Positions 1 through 11,915 of a DNA stretch of 64,000 bases are shown here, piece after piece (positions within the stretch are counted from its first letter, which is position 1; each line of letters starts with the position of its first letter). Position numbers and translations under genes: made by a program. The stretch is taken from contig NW_023600993.1 in assembly GCF_014898055.3 (NCBI RefSeq), forward strand, positions 18,504,850 through 18,568,849, in the 5' to 3' direction. The notes under the pieces are model-generated. The model was given only the letters and a program-made list of their open reading frames with translations, made no database searches and had not been told where the DNA came from. Source of the DNA: Talpa occidentalis (taxonomy: Eukaryota > Chordata > Mammalia > Eulipotyphla > Talpidae).

Positions 1-371
1 AATGTAGTGGTATAACACAGAAAGTAGTTAAGTTAGAATTCTTAATTGAGGCTTCAAGTATTGTGAGTCCATTAAGTAAACATTTATTTTTTGGCAGCTA
101 TCCAAAGTTGTGTTCCCTACAAAGTTTACATTTATTTTGAAACTTATATAAATACAGCTACCATAATAGTCTCAATCAACCAAGGGGTAATTCTTGTTAT
201 TGGATTAAGCCAGGCATTTCTGATAAATGAGGAGATACCCACATTCACACGTATATACAGAGTTCAGAATAAATTTTTTGTAAGGTCCCAGTTCACCTGC
301 TCTCACCATAATAACCACATACTGTGAGAATGTTGAGTCTTTATTGTACTGATTATTATTATTTTTGTGTT
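1..371. other. Unassigned AT-rich sequence
   Basis: No repeat family, exon signal or RNA gene is recognised here. The 78-codon open frame at 91-327 has no feature that sets it apart from chance. Confidence 0.5.
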
Positions 372-648
372 AATATGATTTGCTATAGGGGCCTCCCTGG
401 TGGCGCAGGCGGTTGAGCCCAGCGCTGTGAAGCTGTCAGCAGCCTCTGCAGTGTCGGTTCAATCCCTGCCGGCCTCGGAGCAACCCACGTGGCCAGCAGA
501 CCTCTCCTGTCTTGCCTGCTGCTCCCCTCAGCAGTGTATTTCATCAGTCTGCCTCTTCTGTTCCCCGCTCTGTCTCTGGTGAATCCTCTCACCCTCCCGC
601 ACATCTGGCCTGTACCCCAATTCTTATATAAAAATATGATTTGCTATA
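372..648. repeat. 16-bp target-site duplication pair around SINE copy 1
   Basis: AATATGATTTGCTATA occurs at 372-387 and again at 633-648 without a mismatch, flanking the SINE directly. This is the footprint of target-primed reverse transcription. Confidence 0.9.
388..632 (+). mobile_element. tRNA-like SINE, copy 1 (no A-tail)
   Basis: A Pol III-type short retroposon of the family that recurs ten times in this window. The head reads GGGGCCTCCCTGGTGGCGCAG, and a B-box-like GGTTCAATCCC lies near 456. The conserved body carries the GAATCCTCTCACCCTC segment common to other copies. The insertion is framed by a perfect 16-bp target-site duplication, AATATGATTTGCTATA, at 372-387 and 633-648, so both ends are exact. 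The 3' end stops at TTCTTATATAAA and lacks the AAATAAATCTTTAAA tail of full copies. Perfect duplications suggest a fairly young insertion. L1 machinery is the likely mobiliser, since the duplication begins at a TT/AA step. Family identity (Rhin-1-like) is a guess. Confidence 0.9.
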
Positions 649-3600
649 ATTATCAGTGGGTAGATGGACAAAAATTTATTAAATAACCAAATGACGGAGC
701 AGTCAAGCTATTAAGGCAATTGAAAGAAGTAGCATAATTCTCAACATATACTTAGCTGACTGATCCTATTCAAATAGCCTCAGGAACACCTCTGTCAGAC
801 ACCAGGAGATAAAGGAACAACCCTCTGATACTGACCCTAATTTTTCACAACCCAGTACTTGAGCCTCAGTCTATGTATTGATAGTTCTTATTTTTCTAAA
901 TCTTACTCTTTCTTTTACATTCGTTTTCTTTGTGGAGCAGAAATTATTTCCTTGATTCCCTTTCACAATCTTTTTCACCACCCCAGCTTCATCAGACCCG
1001 CCCCCTGAAATAGTGGACATCTTTGTCCAGTCAATCCATAGAACTATTACATTTATTGTTTCTCTCTGCCTTGTGATTTTGTCATCCTTCTGCCATCCAT
1101 GGATTTATTGGAACTCTAACACTTCAACCAGGAACTAGTTGAGACCTTAATACCTAATACAGTGTGTAGCACTGAAAATAGTCAGGAGCATGGAGCTGCA
1201 TTTACACCCCAGCCTTAGGTTCCCTGGAACTGCCAAGTTATTGGAGCAGCCTGTGACTTTTCTCTGGACTCTTTGAAGATACTCTTTCCAATCACCAACT
1301 AATGGACAATACTGAATTCCCTCCTCTTCACTCACGTTGGAGTATTCTGTCTTCTCCATTTGGGCTTTCATCTAGCCTCTATCCATACTAATTACCAATC
1401 AAGGTACCTCTTACTTTGTTCATTTGACTACAGCTAACAAACTTTCCAGAACACTTTTTGGATCATGCCAGGAAAGGTCAAGAATTGCAAATATCCTTGA
1501 AAATGCTATGATTAAATGGTAAATACACATTTATTATTAATGACATCAGATTGACTTTTATTCCTTGAAAGCCAATAATGTTCACAGACATAGCTGTTAG
1601 TCAACAAACATTCTAACAGCATTTAACCAGTGTTTGAATTCAATCTGAATGTTTACTCAACTTCTTAAGTTAAGGTGTATTTATTGGGTAAATTATTGAA
1701 ATCACAATTGTATGATGTTTCAGGTTAGTTCATGAGTATGTGGGTGTGAAGGTGCAATTGATGGAAAGTGTCCTATTGTAAAAATCATCTTAATGAATTT
1801 CTCTTTTTTTTAACTATTCAGTATTATAAAAGAATTATAAAACCAAAACAAGACCAGAGGTTACTGTATATCAATGACTTCAACCTGGTTGTTTAGACTA
1901 TATATTTGCAGTGTGTATTAGATGAGAGTAAAAGTCAACAATACCTATGCTAAAGCCAGAAACTTGGGTGAATACCAAGCTGTAGGACAAACTCATTACT
2001 TGCCAATGTCACCACAGAATACTTCTGTGCAGGCCAGAGGCAAAATTTTAGATGTTTTGTCTTCCTTTGAGATAAATAAGTGCATTTTAAGGACACACTG
2101 AAAACATTCTTATGATTTATTCTCAAAAAGATAAATTAATAACCCATATCCCCACCCAACAACACAGAGTGATTTGATATGTATATAGCACTGACCTACC
2201 TGTTTACATAAAGAATCACCCACTCATTAAGGTACACCTGTCATCTGCCCATTAGTGAATCTTCACTGCATTAAGAAGCTTTCAATGTCCAATCTTTCTA
2301 ATGCTGTTAGACAGCCTTGACCTTCAATTTCTTGCAATGTGAATAATATTGCATCATATCTACACAGAACAGTGTAATCATCTTTTCTATTCATGGCACT
2401 AAGACAGTCCACAGTATTTGATACAATCAGCATGTGTCTTGATATGGAAGGCACATGGTGACAAGCCTAACTGAATGTAGTTATTCGGCTGTCATGAAAT
2501 GCACCTTATGGTGATAAACTTCCGCCATAAAATTGGAAGACTATCACATAAACATGTTTCACAAAGAAATACACTAGCAGAATTCACTGCCGGGTTATTG
2601 TTGGAAAACAGTGTTCTATTTATTGTGCTGCAATTTTTACAGTATGTGTGAGTGTTGGGATGCTCATTACGTTTTACAATGAAGTAATTACTGGGTGGTG
2701 ATTTCTTTATTCTGGACTACAATCCTATCTAATTAGTGCACAATAAATTGAAGTGGTTAGATTAGGGAAATTTGAATGGACATAGCAGGACAGGCTGATT
2801 TTCTGTGTGTGGAATCATTGAGTTGTTTAAATTTAGGTTCCCAAACCACGTGTACATTTTTCAGTTTCATGGTAGATGACTTTTTCTTATTCATCAGCTA
2901 TTCTTTTACCTTAGTCTCTACTTTGTGTCACAATCGCTTTCTCTAATATCATTGCAATATTAATTAATAAAATAGCATATTAATGATGTTGATGAAATAC
3001 CTCAGATTAACCATTGAAGCTAGGGATGTAGTCATAAGTGTACTTAAATAGTCCCTAAGCTGATAATGTGCAACTTACTTAAAAACATTTTTTCCTTACA
3101 TTTTATTATGGCCCTGGGGATGATACTCATATTCTAATGATCCTCATCATCTGTGAAGGAGGAAAGAAGGAACTGCTCATGAAATCTGCATGCTAGGAAT
3201 TCAGCCTCATTGATTCTGCTAAAGGATTGGAAACTTTTATTTTACCTCTATGGAACTGGAAACTACTTGAATTTACCTGTCACAATTGTTATCACATAGC
3301 CTAGATGTCCAGCCCATACATTTTGCAGATTTATGCCCTGAAAAACAGCCACAAATGGCTGCATACATAGTAATGACAGATAATTTTTTTTAAGAGCAAA
3401 TTTGAAAATTAGAAAACAATTGCCAGATAAAAATTAAGGCAAGTAAGTTGGGAGACTATGGGAATCAGACAGTCTTTCCCTAGTGCCTGGCCCTGCTGCT
3501 TGCTGGAGGTATAACGGGGTCTCCAGTAACCTCTCTGATGGTAGCTCAATGTGTTAATGGAAGATCTGGTACTTCAGACTGGAGAAGAGATTTTCAAAAC

Positions 3601-3690
3601 TGTTAGGAAGAGTAAAGATGGTAATGGAAATGAGGGCTAAAGCAAATAAGAGAATGGAAAAAATATAGCAGGCAAGCAGTAATCAAGAGA
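649..3690. other. Unassigned non-coding sequence
   Basis: About 3 kb without a recognisable repeat, RNA gene or supported exon. Open frames are 63-74 codons at most, with no domain. Composition is typical AT-rich intergenic or intronic DNA. Diverged old repeats could be hidden here, which I cannot resolve by eye. Confidence 0.5.
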
Positions 3691-3699
3691 ACACCAGTG

Positions 3700-3880
3700 T
3701 AGTAATACTAACTCAGGCAAAAATAGATTTTAAAGCAAAACAGTTGCTAGGAACAAAAAGGGGCACTAAATCATAATAAAAAGAGCAATCCACCAAGAAT
3801 GTATTACGATCATGTATATGAACCCACAACACAGCTTTAAATATATATAAAACAAACACTGACATGGTTATATAGAGGAA
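3700..3880 (+). mobile_element. Old L1 ORF2 fragment (endonuclease-side)
   Basis: The stretch from AAAATAGATTTTAAAGCAAAA through ACAAAAAGGGGCACTA, ATAATAAAAAGAGCAATCCACC and ATATGAACCCACAACACAG to AACAAACACTGACATGG follows the order of a well-known segment of mammalian L1 ORF2 (DFKAK ... GxIH ... IYAPN). It is broken by substitutions and indels and encodes nothing. Assignment is from remembered family sequence; boundaries are approximate. Confidence 0.65.
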
Positions 3881-4199
3881 ATAAAATTATGATCATGTAG
3901 GAGGTTTTAACACTTGCTTATTGGAAACAGGACAGAAAAAAAGTTCAAATGATAGAGACAAACTTTAGACATTTTAAAAATCTTGAGAGTTAATTTAAAG
4001 GGGTCAAAAACTATTGAGATTTTGCATTTGGTTGCCAGAGAAAATGCAGGCTCTATGTTAATAGAACACCAGATCTTTCGAGAGAAATTTAGAATCAGCA
4101 TTTTTGGATAGCAAGTCCTCATCAATACTGTGACATTTTAAGATATCTTATGACATAGTGCAGTTCACACAAACCAGGTCCTCAGGTAGGTCTATATCT

Positions 4200-4300
4200 G
4201 AGTGTCCTAATTGCCTTCCCCTCCATATGTACACTTCTTGAGGTCAGGATTTTTATCCATCTCTTTATCCTTATGTTTTCCATGGTGTTTGAGGATTAAA
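4200..4300 (+). mobile_element. Possible L2 3' fragment
   Basis: CTCCATATGTACACTTCTTGAGGTCAGGA followed by TTTATCCATCTCTTTATCC follows the order of the L2 tail (…AAGCTCC-TTGAGG-CAGGGA…). It is short and diverged, so the call is tentative. Confidence 0.4.
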
Positions 4301-4482
4301 TGAGAAAAAAAAACAATGTAATAATGAATTCATGAATTAAAGGCTATTCCTGCAAATGATCTCACTGAATGCTTTATACATATGCATATGGTAAATGTTT
4401 CTGGTAGTGTGTTTTCTCTCTTCTACAAGCCCCAAGGCTTCCTAAAACATGAGAGAATCTCATTCTTTTCTTCTCCAGTGCC

Positions 4483-4974
4483 TTGATTATACCAGTGAGA
4501 ATGGCACATATTAAAAAAACTAGCAACAACAAATGTTGGCGAGGTTGTGGAGAAAAAGGAACTCTCCTGCACTGTTGGTGGGAGTGCAAACTGGTCCAAC
4601 CACTATGGAGAGCTGTGTGGAGATTTCTTGACCTACTAAACATAGAGCTTCCATATGATCCAGCAATTCCACTCCTAGGTATTTACCCAAAGGACACAGA
4701 AACATCAATTCCAAAGAGCACCTGCACCCCTATGTTTATAGCAGCACTGTTTACAATAGCTAAGCTTTGGAAACAACCCAAATGCCCCAAAATAGATGAC
4801 TGGATCAAGAAGATGTGGTACATATACACCATGGAATATTACTCAGCATTCAAAAAAGATAAACACATGCAATTTGCAGCAACATGGATGGCGCTGGAAG
4901 GGATCATGTTCAGCGAAATAAGCCAGAAAGAAAAAGAAAAATACTGGATGGTCTCACTCATAGCAAGAATCTAG
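4483..4974 (+). pseudogene. L1 ORF2p C-terminal remnant (163 codons open)
   Basis: This open frame is the truncated tail of the L1 ORF2 polyprotein, which in full copies carries endonuclease, reverse transcriptase and the cysteine-rich C-terminal domain. Only the last part remains. The start Met (4483) is not a natural initiator; it falls where the insertion begins. No promoter is visible, so expression is not expected. Confidence 0.85.
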
Positions 4975-5138
4975 AAAACTTAAATAAGGAACCAGGAAAA
5001 AGAATAACTATAAGAAAGAAAATATCAAAATCAACAAACAACTATGAACCAGAGACACTCTATGGGGGGTGGGGGGCAGGGAAAGGAGAGGCTGGGATCA
5101 AAATAAGGGGGTTGTAATTGTATGGGGAATATAAAAAT

Positions 5139-5168
5139 AAAATTTAAATAAATAAATAAATAAATAAA
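5139..5168. repeat. (AAAT)n L1 tail microsatellite
   Basis: Six or so AAAT/TAAA units form the tail of the L1 ending here. Such tails commonly expand after insertion. Confidence 0.9.
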
Positions 5169-5409
5169 GGATGATGAATAAGAAAGTAAATAAATGGAAT
5201 GTCTATATTTGTAACATATACTATATACATTTAAGAGGTAATGGTTATTATTAAAATCATAGTCTAGTGATTATAATAACAAAAAATACAACTCTGACAT
5301 TAAAGGAGACCATGTTTGGTTGTCTGTGTACCCCATTTAGCTGAATAGAATGAACACTGTTCATTTAATACTAATAGCTCCTTAGTTTGTGGGAGAGTGT
5401 ACTACTTCT

Positions 5410-5590
5410 GGTGTGTGCCTTTGAACAAAATTTTGAAACTTCCTGAGTCTCAGTTTGCTTATGCATTAAATGGAAATGATAATGCTTGCTCCCCGGGCCA
5501 CCTGAGCATATGATTTCACAAGTGAAATCATAATTAAATTACTTGGCAAGCAGTAGACACACAATAAGTGTTAGTTACTGCTATTCTCTT
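5410..5590 (+). mobile_element. MIR fragment
   Basis: AACTTCCTGAGTCTCAGTTTGCTTATGCATTAAATGGAAATGATAATG, then AGACACACAATAAGTGTTAGTTACTG, follows the MIR core and tail order (CTCAGTTTCCTCATCTGTAAAATGG … CAATAAATGTTAGTTATT). Ancient tRNA-SINE relic; approximate ends. Confidence 0.7.
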
Positions 5591-8072
5591 TTGGCAGTAA
5601 ATCTGTGTCTCATTCTTTGGGATGGGAGTGGAGGTGAAGGGCATGTATTTCCAGATTTTGGTTATGGGGATCAGTTCCAGAACTGTAGAACAAGGATTGC
5701 CAAGATTCCTCTTGATTGTCTCTCACACCAGCTTGTTAGGATTCACTTTTCCATCCTTGAAATGTCCATTATGTTTAACAATGTTTAACAATTAAGCCTA
5801 GGGAATTATTTTTAGAACACTGTTAAAATGTACACACCTTTCCTGGGGTAGACCTCTGTCTCTAATTTGCAAATATGAATTGACTTGCATAGTGGCATGT
5901 TAGAGACACATGGTACAGTTAATTTAATCTTGCAATACTGCAATGAGAAGACCTGCACAAACTCGTTTCATCAATAACTTCTTCACATATTAAGGGGGAA
6001 ACTACCTGAGATAGTCTGTGGAGATCTGTGTACATCTCCTCAGGAAAATGCTCTTCTATATTCACATACAAAAGTTGTGCCCAGTTTCAGGCTCTTCTCA
6101 CATCCATACATAAGCTTCATTTAGAGCCCATAACTTTTTCAAGGTTTTTTTGTTTTCTATTCAGGAGAGGAAACTGAATCCTTGATTTATAGACTCAAGT
6201 TGGATGTACAGTCCTAGATTGGGTCTCCTAGGAAGATGACTTTACATGGAGATTAGTGAGCAGGGTGTTTACTAGGAAGCACATTGGAAGTCAACAAAGG
6301 GAGACATAGGAAGCAGAATTGGGCAAATGGAGGAGTATTAATCTATTCTTAATAAAGTCATCAGTGGACCTTATGGAGACCTGTGAAAGTAAAATGACCT
6401 TTCCAAGTCATCCCAAGTTGGGAGAAAAGGGTGTTATGGCAGCTTTTACCACTCATTGAATATAGAATTCTCTTGGTAAATCAGTGTTCTTCAATTTAAG
6501 CAATTTTGAAAGGGTTGATAGCTGAGATCCTCAGATGGGAAAAATCCCCTCTGTGCCTGGGGTAGCAAGCTCTTCAGGTATGACGGAAGAATTGGGTAGC
6601 ATGTCACAGTATACACCACATAAAGAGACTTCTTTGTGGTCACTCATTATTTGGCAAAGCACTCATTATTTGGCAGAGCAAATTGGGGACTTGGACCCAA
6701 TCTCCAAACCCTGAGTTCCATGATATTCCTACTTTGCCTCTTCATCCATTGCTTGTAGTACGTTTCACCCCAGTCAAAATTTCAAAGCCCTTTTAAACTC
6801 TGCTTTGGAACAACTCTATACCAGATGCTAGAAAGGAACATTTACTCGAATATTGTCTCAGCCTCTTTGTGTAGATTGTTAAATGTCCTGCTACTCTTGT
6901 GCAAGACCAAATAACACCTACAATTGGGGGGAAAAAAACCTAATATTAAATTCCATTACTCAACTCAGGAGCACCAGAGACACAGAAAAGGTTCAGAAAG
7001 GGGCAATGAAAAAGAATTGAGTCATAACAGTATTATATGGAGTAATGAGTTTAATTTCCCAAATTCTCAATTTCCACCCTTAGTTCTAAGCTTGATTCTT
7101 TTTAAGCAATTTAACCATAATTTCAGGGTAGCCTTACAGTGTATTGACTAAGAACTAATTAGTGTGTTCAGGCCTTTAATGAGTCTGATTTGTGAATTGC
7201 AACTTCTGGAGTTTTTCTTTTTCCTTGCAATTTGACCAAAGCTAAACTATGTTTTAAAATGCTACCCTTGAAGATAAACTCTGTTGTTGCCAAGGGACTT
7301 CCTGTAGATATCTGATGGTAGCCAAGAAGCAAAATGCATCTCTGTCCCTGTTTTTTTTCCCCTACAAGAGCCAGTTCTCAAGATGAGTCATGGTATCTAG
7401 CTGGAATAGAGATTAGACCAAGGCATGTTCATGTTCCTCTTACTGCATCCAGTCTTTTATACTGGTTTCTTTTGACACCCTGAAGAAGGGTTCCTCCTTA
7501 TGAAAATCAGAGATTTCACAAGTAGTAGTCTCTGCACTACAGATGATTATAAACTCATAAATAGTTTTATGCATTTGCTGTTAAATACTGCAGTAGATAT
7601 TACTGGAGTCCCCCAATATATGGCTCTGTTTTTCTTAGTGTCCTTCCAGATAAATGGGACCACATGACTATTTCTGTACCATAAAATATCAATACACGTG
7701 ATGAATCTCATTCCCAGGACAAATCAGTAAATTTCCATATATTATTATCATTTTACTTTTTTCTTGCTGTGAATCCTGGACAAGAGTAACTGACTTTGGA
7801 GAAGATAGGGGACAGTTGGCACTGGAGAGTCTCACTCCTCACTTGAGTTACACAACTGAGGTGGTCATTGATTCTTTTATGGTTAGAGCAGGTCCTGAGG
7901 TCAGCAGTCCCCACCATACACAGTCTAGATGTATATGAGGTACAGGGACCATTGTTGTTTTTGCATATATCTTTATATTTTATTGGCATAATTGCCTTGT
8001 AGATTGATTCTGGCCATTTTCAGATAACTGTCAAGTTCAACATTTATCATTACTACATTTTAGCATGTTATT
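5591..8072. other. Unassigned sequence with one small tandem duplication
   Basis: No exon or RNA gene is recognised. A 19-bp tandem duplication lies at 6641-6678. The open frames (75-81 codons) show no domain. Some of this may be old repeat too diverged to name. Confidence 0.45.
6641..6678. repeat. 19-bp tandem duplication
   Basis: CACTCATTATTTGGCAAAG (6641-6659) is followed at once by CACTCATTATTTGGCAGAG (6660-6678), one mismatch. A local replication-slippage duplication is the simplest reading. Confidence 0.9.
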
Positions 8073-8073
8073 T

Positions 8074-8089
8074 AAAAAAAAAAAAAAAA
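8074..8089. repeat. Poly(A) run
   Basis: Sixteen consecutive A residues directly upstream of the SINE copy 2 duplication. Confidence 0.9.
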
Positions 8090-8099
8090 CTCATTCACA

Positions 8100-8365
8100 G
8101 GGCCTCCCTGGTGGCACAAGGGGTAAGATGCAACCTACGAGGCTGTCTGCAGCCACTGCAACATGAGCTTGATCCCCGGCCAGGGAGCTACCCACACAGC
8201 ACAGCAGACCTCTCCTGACTTGCCTGCTACTTTCCTCAGCAGTGTATTTCAGTCAATTCGCCTGTTCTGTTCCCCACTCTGTCTGTGGTGAATCCTCTCA
8301 CCCCCCACAACTCTGGCCTGTACCCCAGTTCTTGTATGCATAAATAAGTAAATCTTTAAAAAAAT
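8100..8365 (+). mobile_element. tRNA-like SINE, copy 2
   Basis: Full-length copy from GGGCCTCCCTGGTGGCACAAG to the tail ATAAATAAGTAAATCTTTAAAAAAA. A short target-site duplication, TCATTCACA, lies at 8091-8099 and 8366-8374. The head differs from the other copies (AAGGGGTAAGATGCAACC), and the B-box reads GCTTGATCCCC. It sits just after a poly-A run (8074-8089), a usual L1-endonuclease-type landing site. Confidence 0.9.
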
Positions 8366-8379
8366 TCATTCACACTATC

Positions 8380-9889
8380 CATATCCTGTCTCTGACTTAG
8401 ATCCTCAGAGCTTTACTAGAACCTAAAGCATAGAAAGTATAAATCACTGGGGTCCTTAGGATCGATGTATCTTTTTTTTTTTTTGTTACATAATACATGT
8501 CCCAAATAAACCTGATGTCTTTTCCTTAAACAGGTACAATGGAAATTCCACTGCTTCATGCTCCCTTCAATTTTCTAGGTAACCTCCTGGGCTGAATATC
8601 TTCTGCGTGCTCCGTGAGGTCAGTCTCTTCCTCTCCATCCTGCATTATGACTTGTATGAATGACTTACATAGACAGCACTGGAACTTCTGGCTTTACGTG
8701 TAGTCAACGAGAAACACAGGTAAGAATTTGGAGGGTGAGGAGAAAATGAGATTGTCTGCAGGATGATTATGCCCCTTGATGGAAGACCTGGGCTCCCATA
8801 GGTGGTCGGCTCCACTGAACTACCTCCCCAGATTTCTATAACCTCTGTCTTTCCTCCCTTTTTGGTCTTGGGTGTTAAGTCTCCCCCATCATACGTAGTC
8901 TCCCAGTTTGATTTCTTTCAATCCTATTTATAGCTCTGCAAATTTTTAATTTTCATTAAACTCTTTTCAGAGACCACATTTTCCCTGCCAAGACACTGAC
9001 ACACATTTACCAACCCACCTTCTATGTGGAGTCTGATCCTATATTGCTCAGAGAAGCCTCTGAAATCAGGTGGGCATAATCCTTCCTTCTGATATGGAAA
9101 TAGCTTCATATTTAAAGTTCCCAGAAAGAATTAAGTAATTTCTCCTTATTTTATAATATTGTGCTATCTTCTTTTATTTTCCATAAGGAAGTGTTTTCAG
9201 TAGAAGAGCTTTTCAGCTTATCCCAGGTCCGGGGTTGGAGGTGGGCTTCCAGAATGTATGACAAATGCACAAGTGTGTCAAGCTGTGACAGTCTGAATGG
9301 ACTGAGATTTCAAAAATCTTATGAAAGGGAAACTTTGAAGTGCCTTATTCAAAGGCAGCTGAAGCTTTTATCATCAGAGGAGGAGATTCTAATATAGCCT
9401 GATAATTAGTATAGAGTGGGGGCTTTCACCCCTCTGAGGAATGAGATGCCATGCTGGAATGTTCCCTGAACCCAAATGTGGTGGCACAAAAAGCCCAGGT
9501 CTCATTCCTGAAATTTATAATGATATCAACTATAATTTTATGAGATAAGGCATCATTTTTAAAAAAGGCTTGAGCCCTTATAGAGCTATTCAAATAACCA
9601 TTGAGTCATTTGAACTGAAACAGGAGTTAGTTCAAAGTGGCAGTTCATAAATTAGAGGTGCTGCTGTTTCAAGGAGAGGGCATCAATGCCAAGTGGAGGG
9701 TCTGAGGCACTAGTTACTAAGTTATTGCTATACTCAGACTGCAGCAAAGTGGGGCCAATACAGGCAGAATCTGACTTTTAACTTAACTTTAGAGTGTAAT
9801 TAAAGGCCATCAGGCACATACCAAACATACTTTATGTACATATTTGCTTGTTTACTTATTAATTCAACATATTTATTTCTTAGTTCAAA
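8380..9889. other. Unassigned sequence
   Basis: No supported gene. The portion 8490-8660 (ACATGTCCCAAATAAACCTGATGTCTT) weakly recalls an L2 coding segment, but I would not annotate it. The 78-codon frame at 9161-9397 has no recognisable domain. Confidence 0.45.
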
Positions 9890-9899
9890 TAATGTGGTG

Positions 9900-10290
9900 G
9901 AGTGGGAGGATGGATAAGTAACAAGGCAGGCTGTTAAGGAATTTCTCCAGTTTAATGGGGAAGGCCTCAAAACGGAGTCAAGTCTGATGTTCAAGTCTTT
10001 GTGCCAGAATGTGATGGGGCCCACAAATATAGAGGAAAAGGGCCCAACTGTGGGCTTAGGGCATGTGATTTAGGCAAATCACTGAAGACTTTGCCAGAGG
10101 AAGGGATGTGTGAGCTATTCCTTGTGGGGTGAGTTGTGGTAGCTTTGATGGATGAGGTGAAGGAGAACTTCCTAGCAGAGAGTGCAGGGAGCTTTGCTGC
10201 TTGAGGAAGGTAAAGTCCAGGGAACTTCAGGTGCTTCTGTAGGGCTAGAACATATTTGTGAGGTGGCATGGAGGAGGTGCCTGAATTTGG
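9900..10290. repeat. Probable ancient interspersed repeat, family unnamed
   Basis: GA/GT-rich phrases in series (GCCAGAGGAAGGGATGTGTGAGC, GGTGAAGGAGAACTTCCTAGCAGAGAG, CCAGGGAACTTCAGGTGCTTCTGTAGGGCTAGAACATAT) recall a common old mammalian repeat motif set. The 124-codon frame on the other strand (9991-10365) is in this repeat and has no domain. Repeat class is not established. Confidence 0.4.
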
Positions 10291-10364
10291 GGGATAATGA
10301 ACATTGAAAGATTTAGCTTTAATCCAAAGGCTAATAGCCCCATGCTTGGTAGGCATTCCTATCA

Positions 10365-10510
10365 CGTGCAGAATCGGTAAAAATGCAGATTAGTGACATT
10401 TTGATTGGTGACATTTTGATTCAGTAATTCTGGGATAGGATTATGGAATCTGCATTTTAAAAAGCAACCTACAGACTGTATTTTGAGAAATTGCCCCCAC
10501 TGGAGATGAA
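10365..10510 (+). mobile_element. hAT-Charlie/MER-type DNA transposon fragment
   Basis: AAAAATGCAGATTAG … TTGATTCAGTAATTCTGGGATAGG … AATCTGCATTTTAAAAAGC … TTTGAGAAATTGC follows the order of a common non-autonomous hAT family (AAATGCAGAATCTCAG…TGATTCAGTA…TCTGCATTTTAACAAG…TTTGAGAACCACTG). An internal duplication, GTGACATTTTGATT, occurs twice near 10393-10422. Confidence 0.55.
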
Positions 10511-10519
10511 AAGCTCTGG

Positions 10520-11900
10520 GGAGAGTTAAATAGAAAATATCCCAAATAGCATATCTGTATGGGCAAACATTTGTCTTCCTTTTCATGCTACTGTTGTGAT
10601 TTGACCCTCATTTTGTGAGAATAAAGGAAAGTTGAGGGTACCGCTGAAATGATCCATTGTTGAGGTGTTGCAATGTGTATATGATCCCCTCTACTTGGTC
10701 ATCTGAGAGCTACTTCATGTTGCCATTTATACAATTGATGTAGATCCCAAGCAACTCCAAAGTATAATTGCATAGATTTGCAATATCAAATACAGTGTGC
10801 AATGGGATAATACAGTGTTTTATATAAAAAATTATAACCAGTTGAAAGGGAATAGCTATTACCTGGAGACCAGGATGAGGAGAGATGAGCTTTGAGGGCA
10901 TTTACATTTCCTAGTAACATGAGGAAAAATATGAAATGTGTTGAATTATGCATTTTGCACTGTTTAAGAAAAAGTGCATTCACTTATCAGAGACAAATAT
11001 TCTCTGATCTGATGTTCAAGGAGGGATGTCAATTATAGTTCTGTAAAAAATAGAAAATGTGTTCCTGTTATGAGAAAGTGGCTTATTTTTTTCAATCTTA
11101 GATACCCAAATGTGGAAAGTAGCAGGAAGTTCATAGTTTCACTTATGTAATTTTTGGAAGATAGCACAAAAATGAACCTGGAGAAAATACAATGTTTTGT
11201 TTTCTACTTAGGATTGCAATTACACAAGACTTCCCATTGTTCTAACAAACAATGTTATGTCTTTGTTGCGATACATAAAGTTACTGTATAAAAAGTTCTG
11301 AAAAACAGCTGAGGCAGTTGTTGGTAGCAAAGATCATCCAGATGAAATGATGATCATCCAGATCACAGTCTGTATATCTTTCACCTCATAAAGTTTAAAG
11401 CTTAATATACAATACACATGACCTATAAGGGTAGGGGATGTGGGCATAAAATAACAAGTACAATTTTTGGAATGAAAAATAAAAAGAAAATGCAATCGAG
11501 ATAGTACAGAGTCAAAAAAAGCTATAATTTATTTGTAATAGTAAGACTCATACCTTAATAAGCAATCATTACATAACCACAGAGATATTTGTAATGGATA
11601 GATGAGTAGATGGAGTAACAACTGGAGAATATAGGGATCTGGGTTGGCATTTGTGTTACCTTTGCTGTGTGTGCCCAGAGTTTGAGCCATGCTCCTCATC
11701 CATTTGCATCGTGTCTATGGCTACTTTCACACAACAGTGACAAAGCTAGATATAACAGAGAATGTGTTATTTGTAAAGCCTATACTATTTATTATCTAGT
11801 CCTTTACACAGAATGCCAATCCCTACAACAAATGGTTGTATGAATTAGTGAGAAGATCAGGTTGGTTTCTGTATAGTAGAACCAAAATTAACAATGGCTT
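10520..11900. other. Unassigned AT-rich sequence
   Basis: No gene or named repeat recognised. A short repeated word, GATCATCCAGAT, occurs twice near 11331-11362. Confidence 0.45.
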
Positions 11901-11915
11901 GAAAACATAGATGTT

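Larger units (their letters stand above)
4483..5168 (+). mobile_element. 5'-truncated L1: ORF2 C-terminus plus 3'UTR and A-rich tail
   Basis: The 3' end of a LINE-1. The reading frame 4483-4971 gives 163 residues of the ORF2p C-terminal region with no internal stop. It contains the zinc-knuckle-like cysteine segment ([20 protein letters not shown]), then DPAIPLLGIYPKD, MFIAALFTIAKLWKQPKCP and the WYIYTMEYYSA block typical of L1. The stop is followed by about 190 bp of 3'UTR containing a G-run (TATGGGGGGTGGGGGG) and an AAATAAATAAATAAATAAA tail. The endonuclease and reverse transcriptase domains are missing, so it is a dead-on-arrival copy. The unbroken frame suggests modest age. No clear target-site duplication was found. 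Confidence 0.92.

Noticed and set aside
388..420. Cetartiodactyl CHR-type SINE
   Set aside because: Only the first 20 or so bases (CCTGGTGGCGCAG) resemble it; the body and tail differ completely.
388..470. Possible tRNA gene from the tRNA-like SINE head
   Set aside because: The head keeps A/B-box-like words but no cloverleaf; it is a retroposon, repeated ten times.
9991..10365. 124-codon minus frame
   Set aside because: Falls in a probable old repeat; no domain; single isolated frame.
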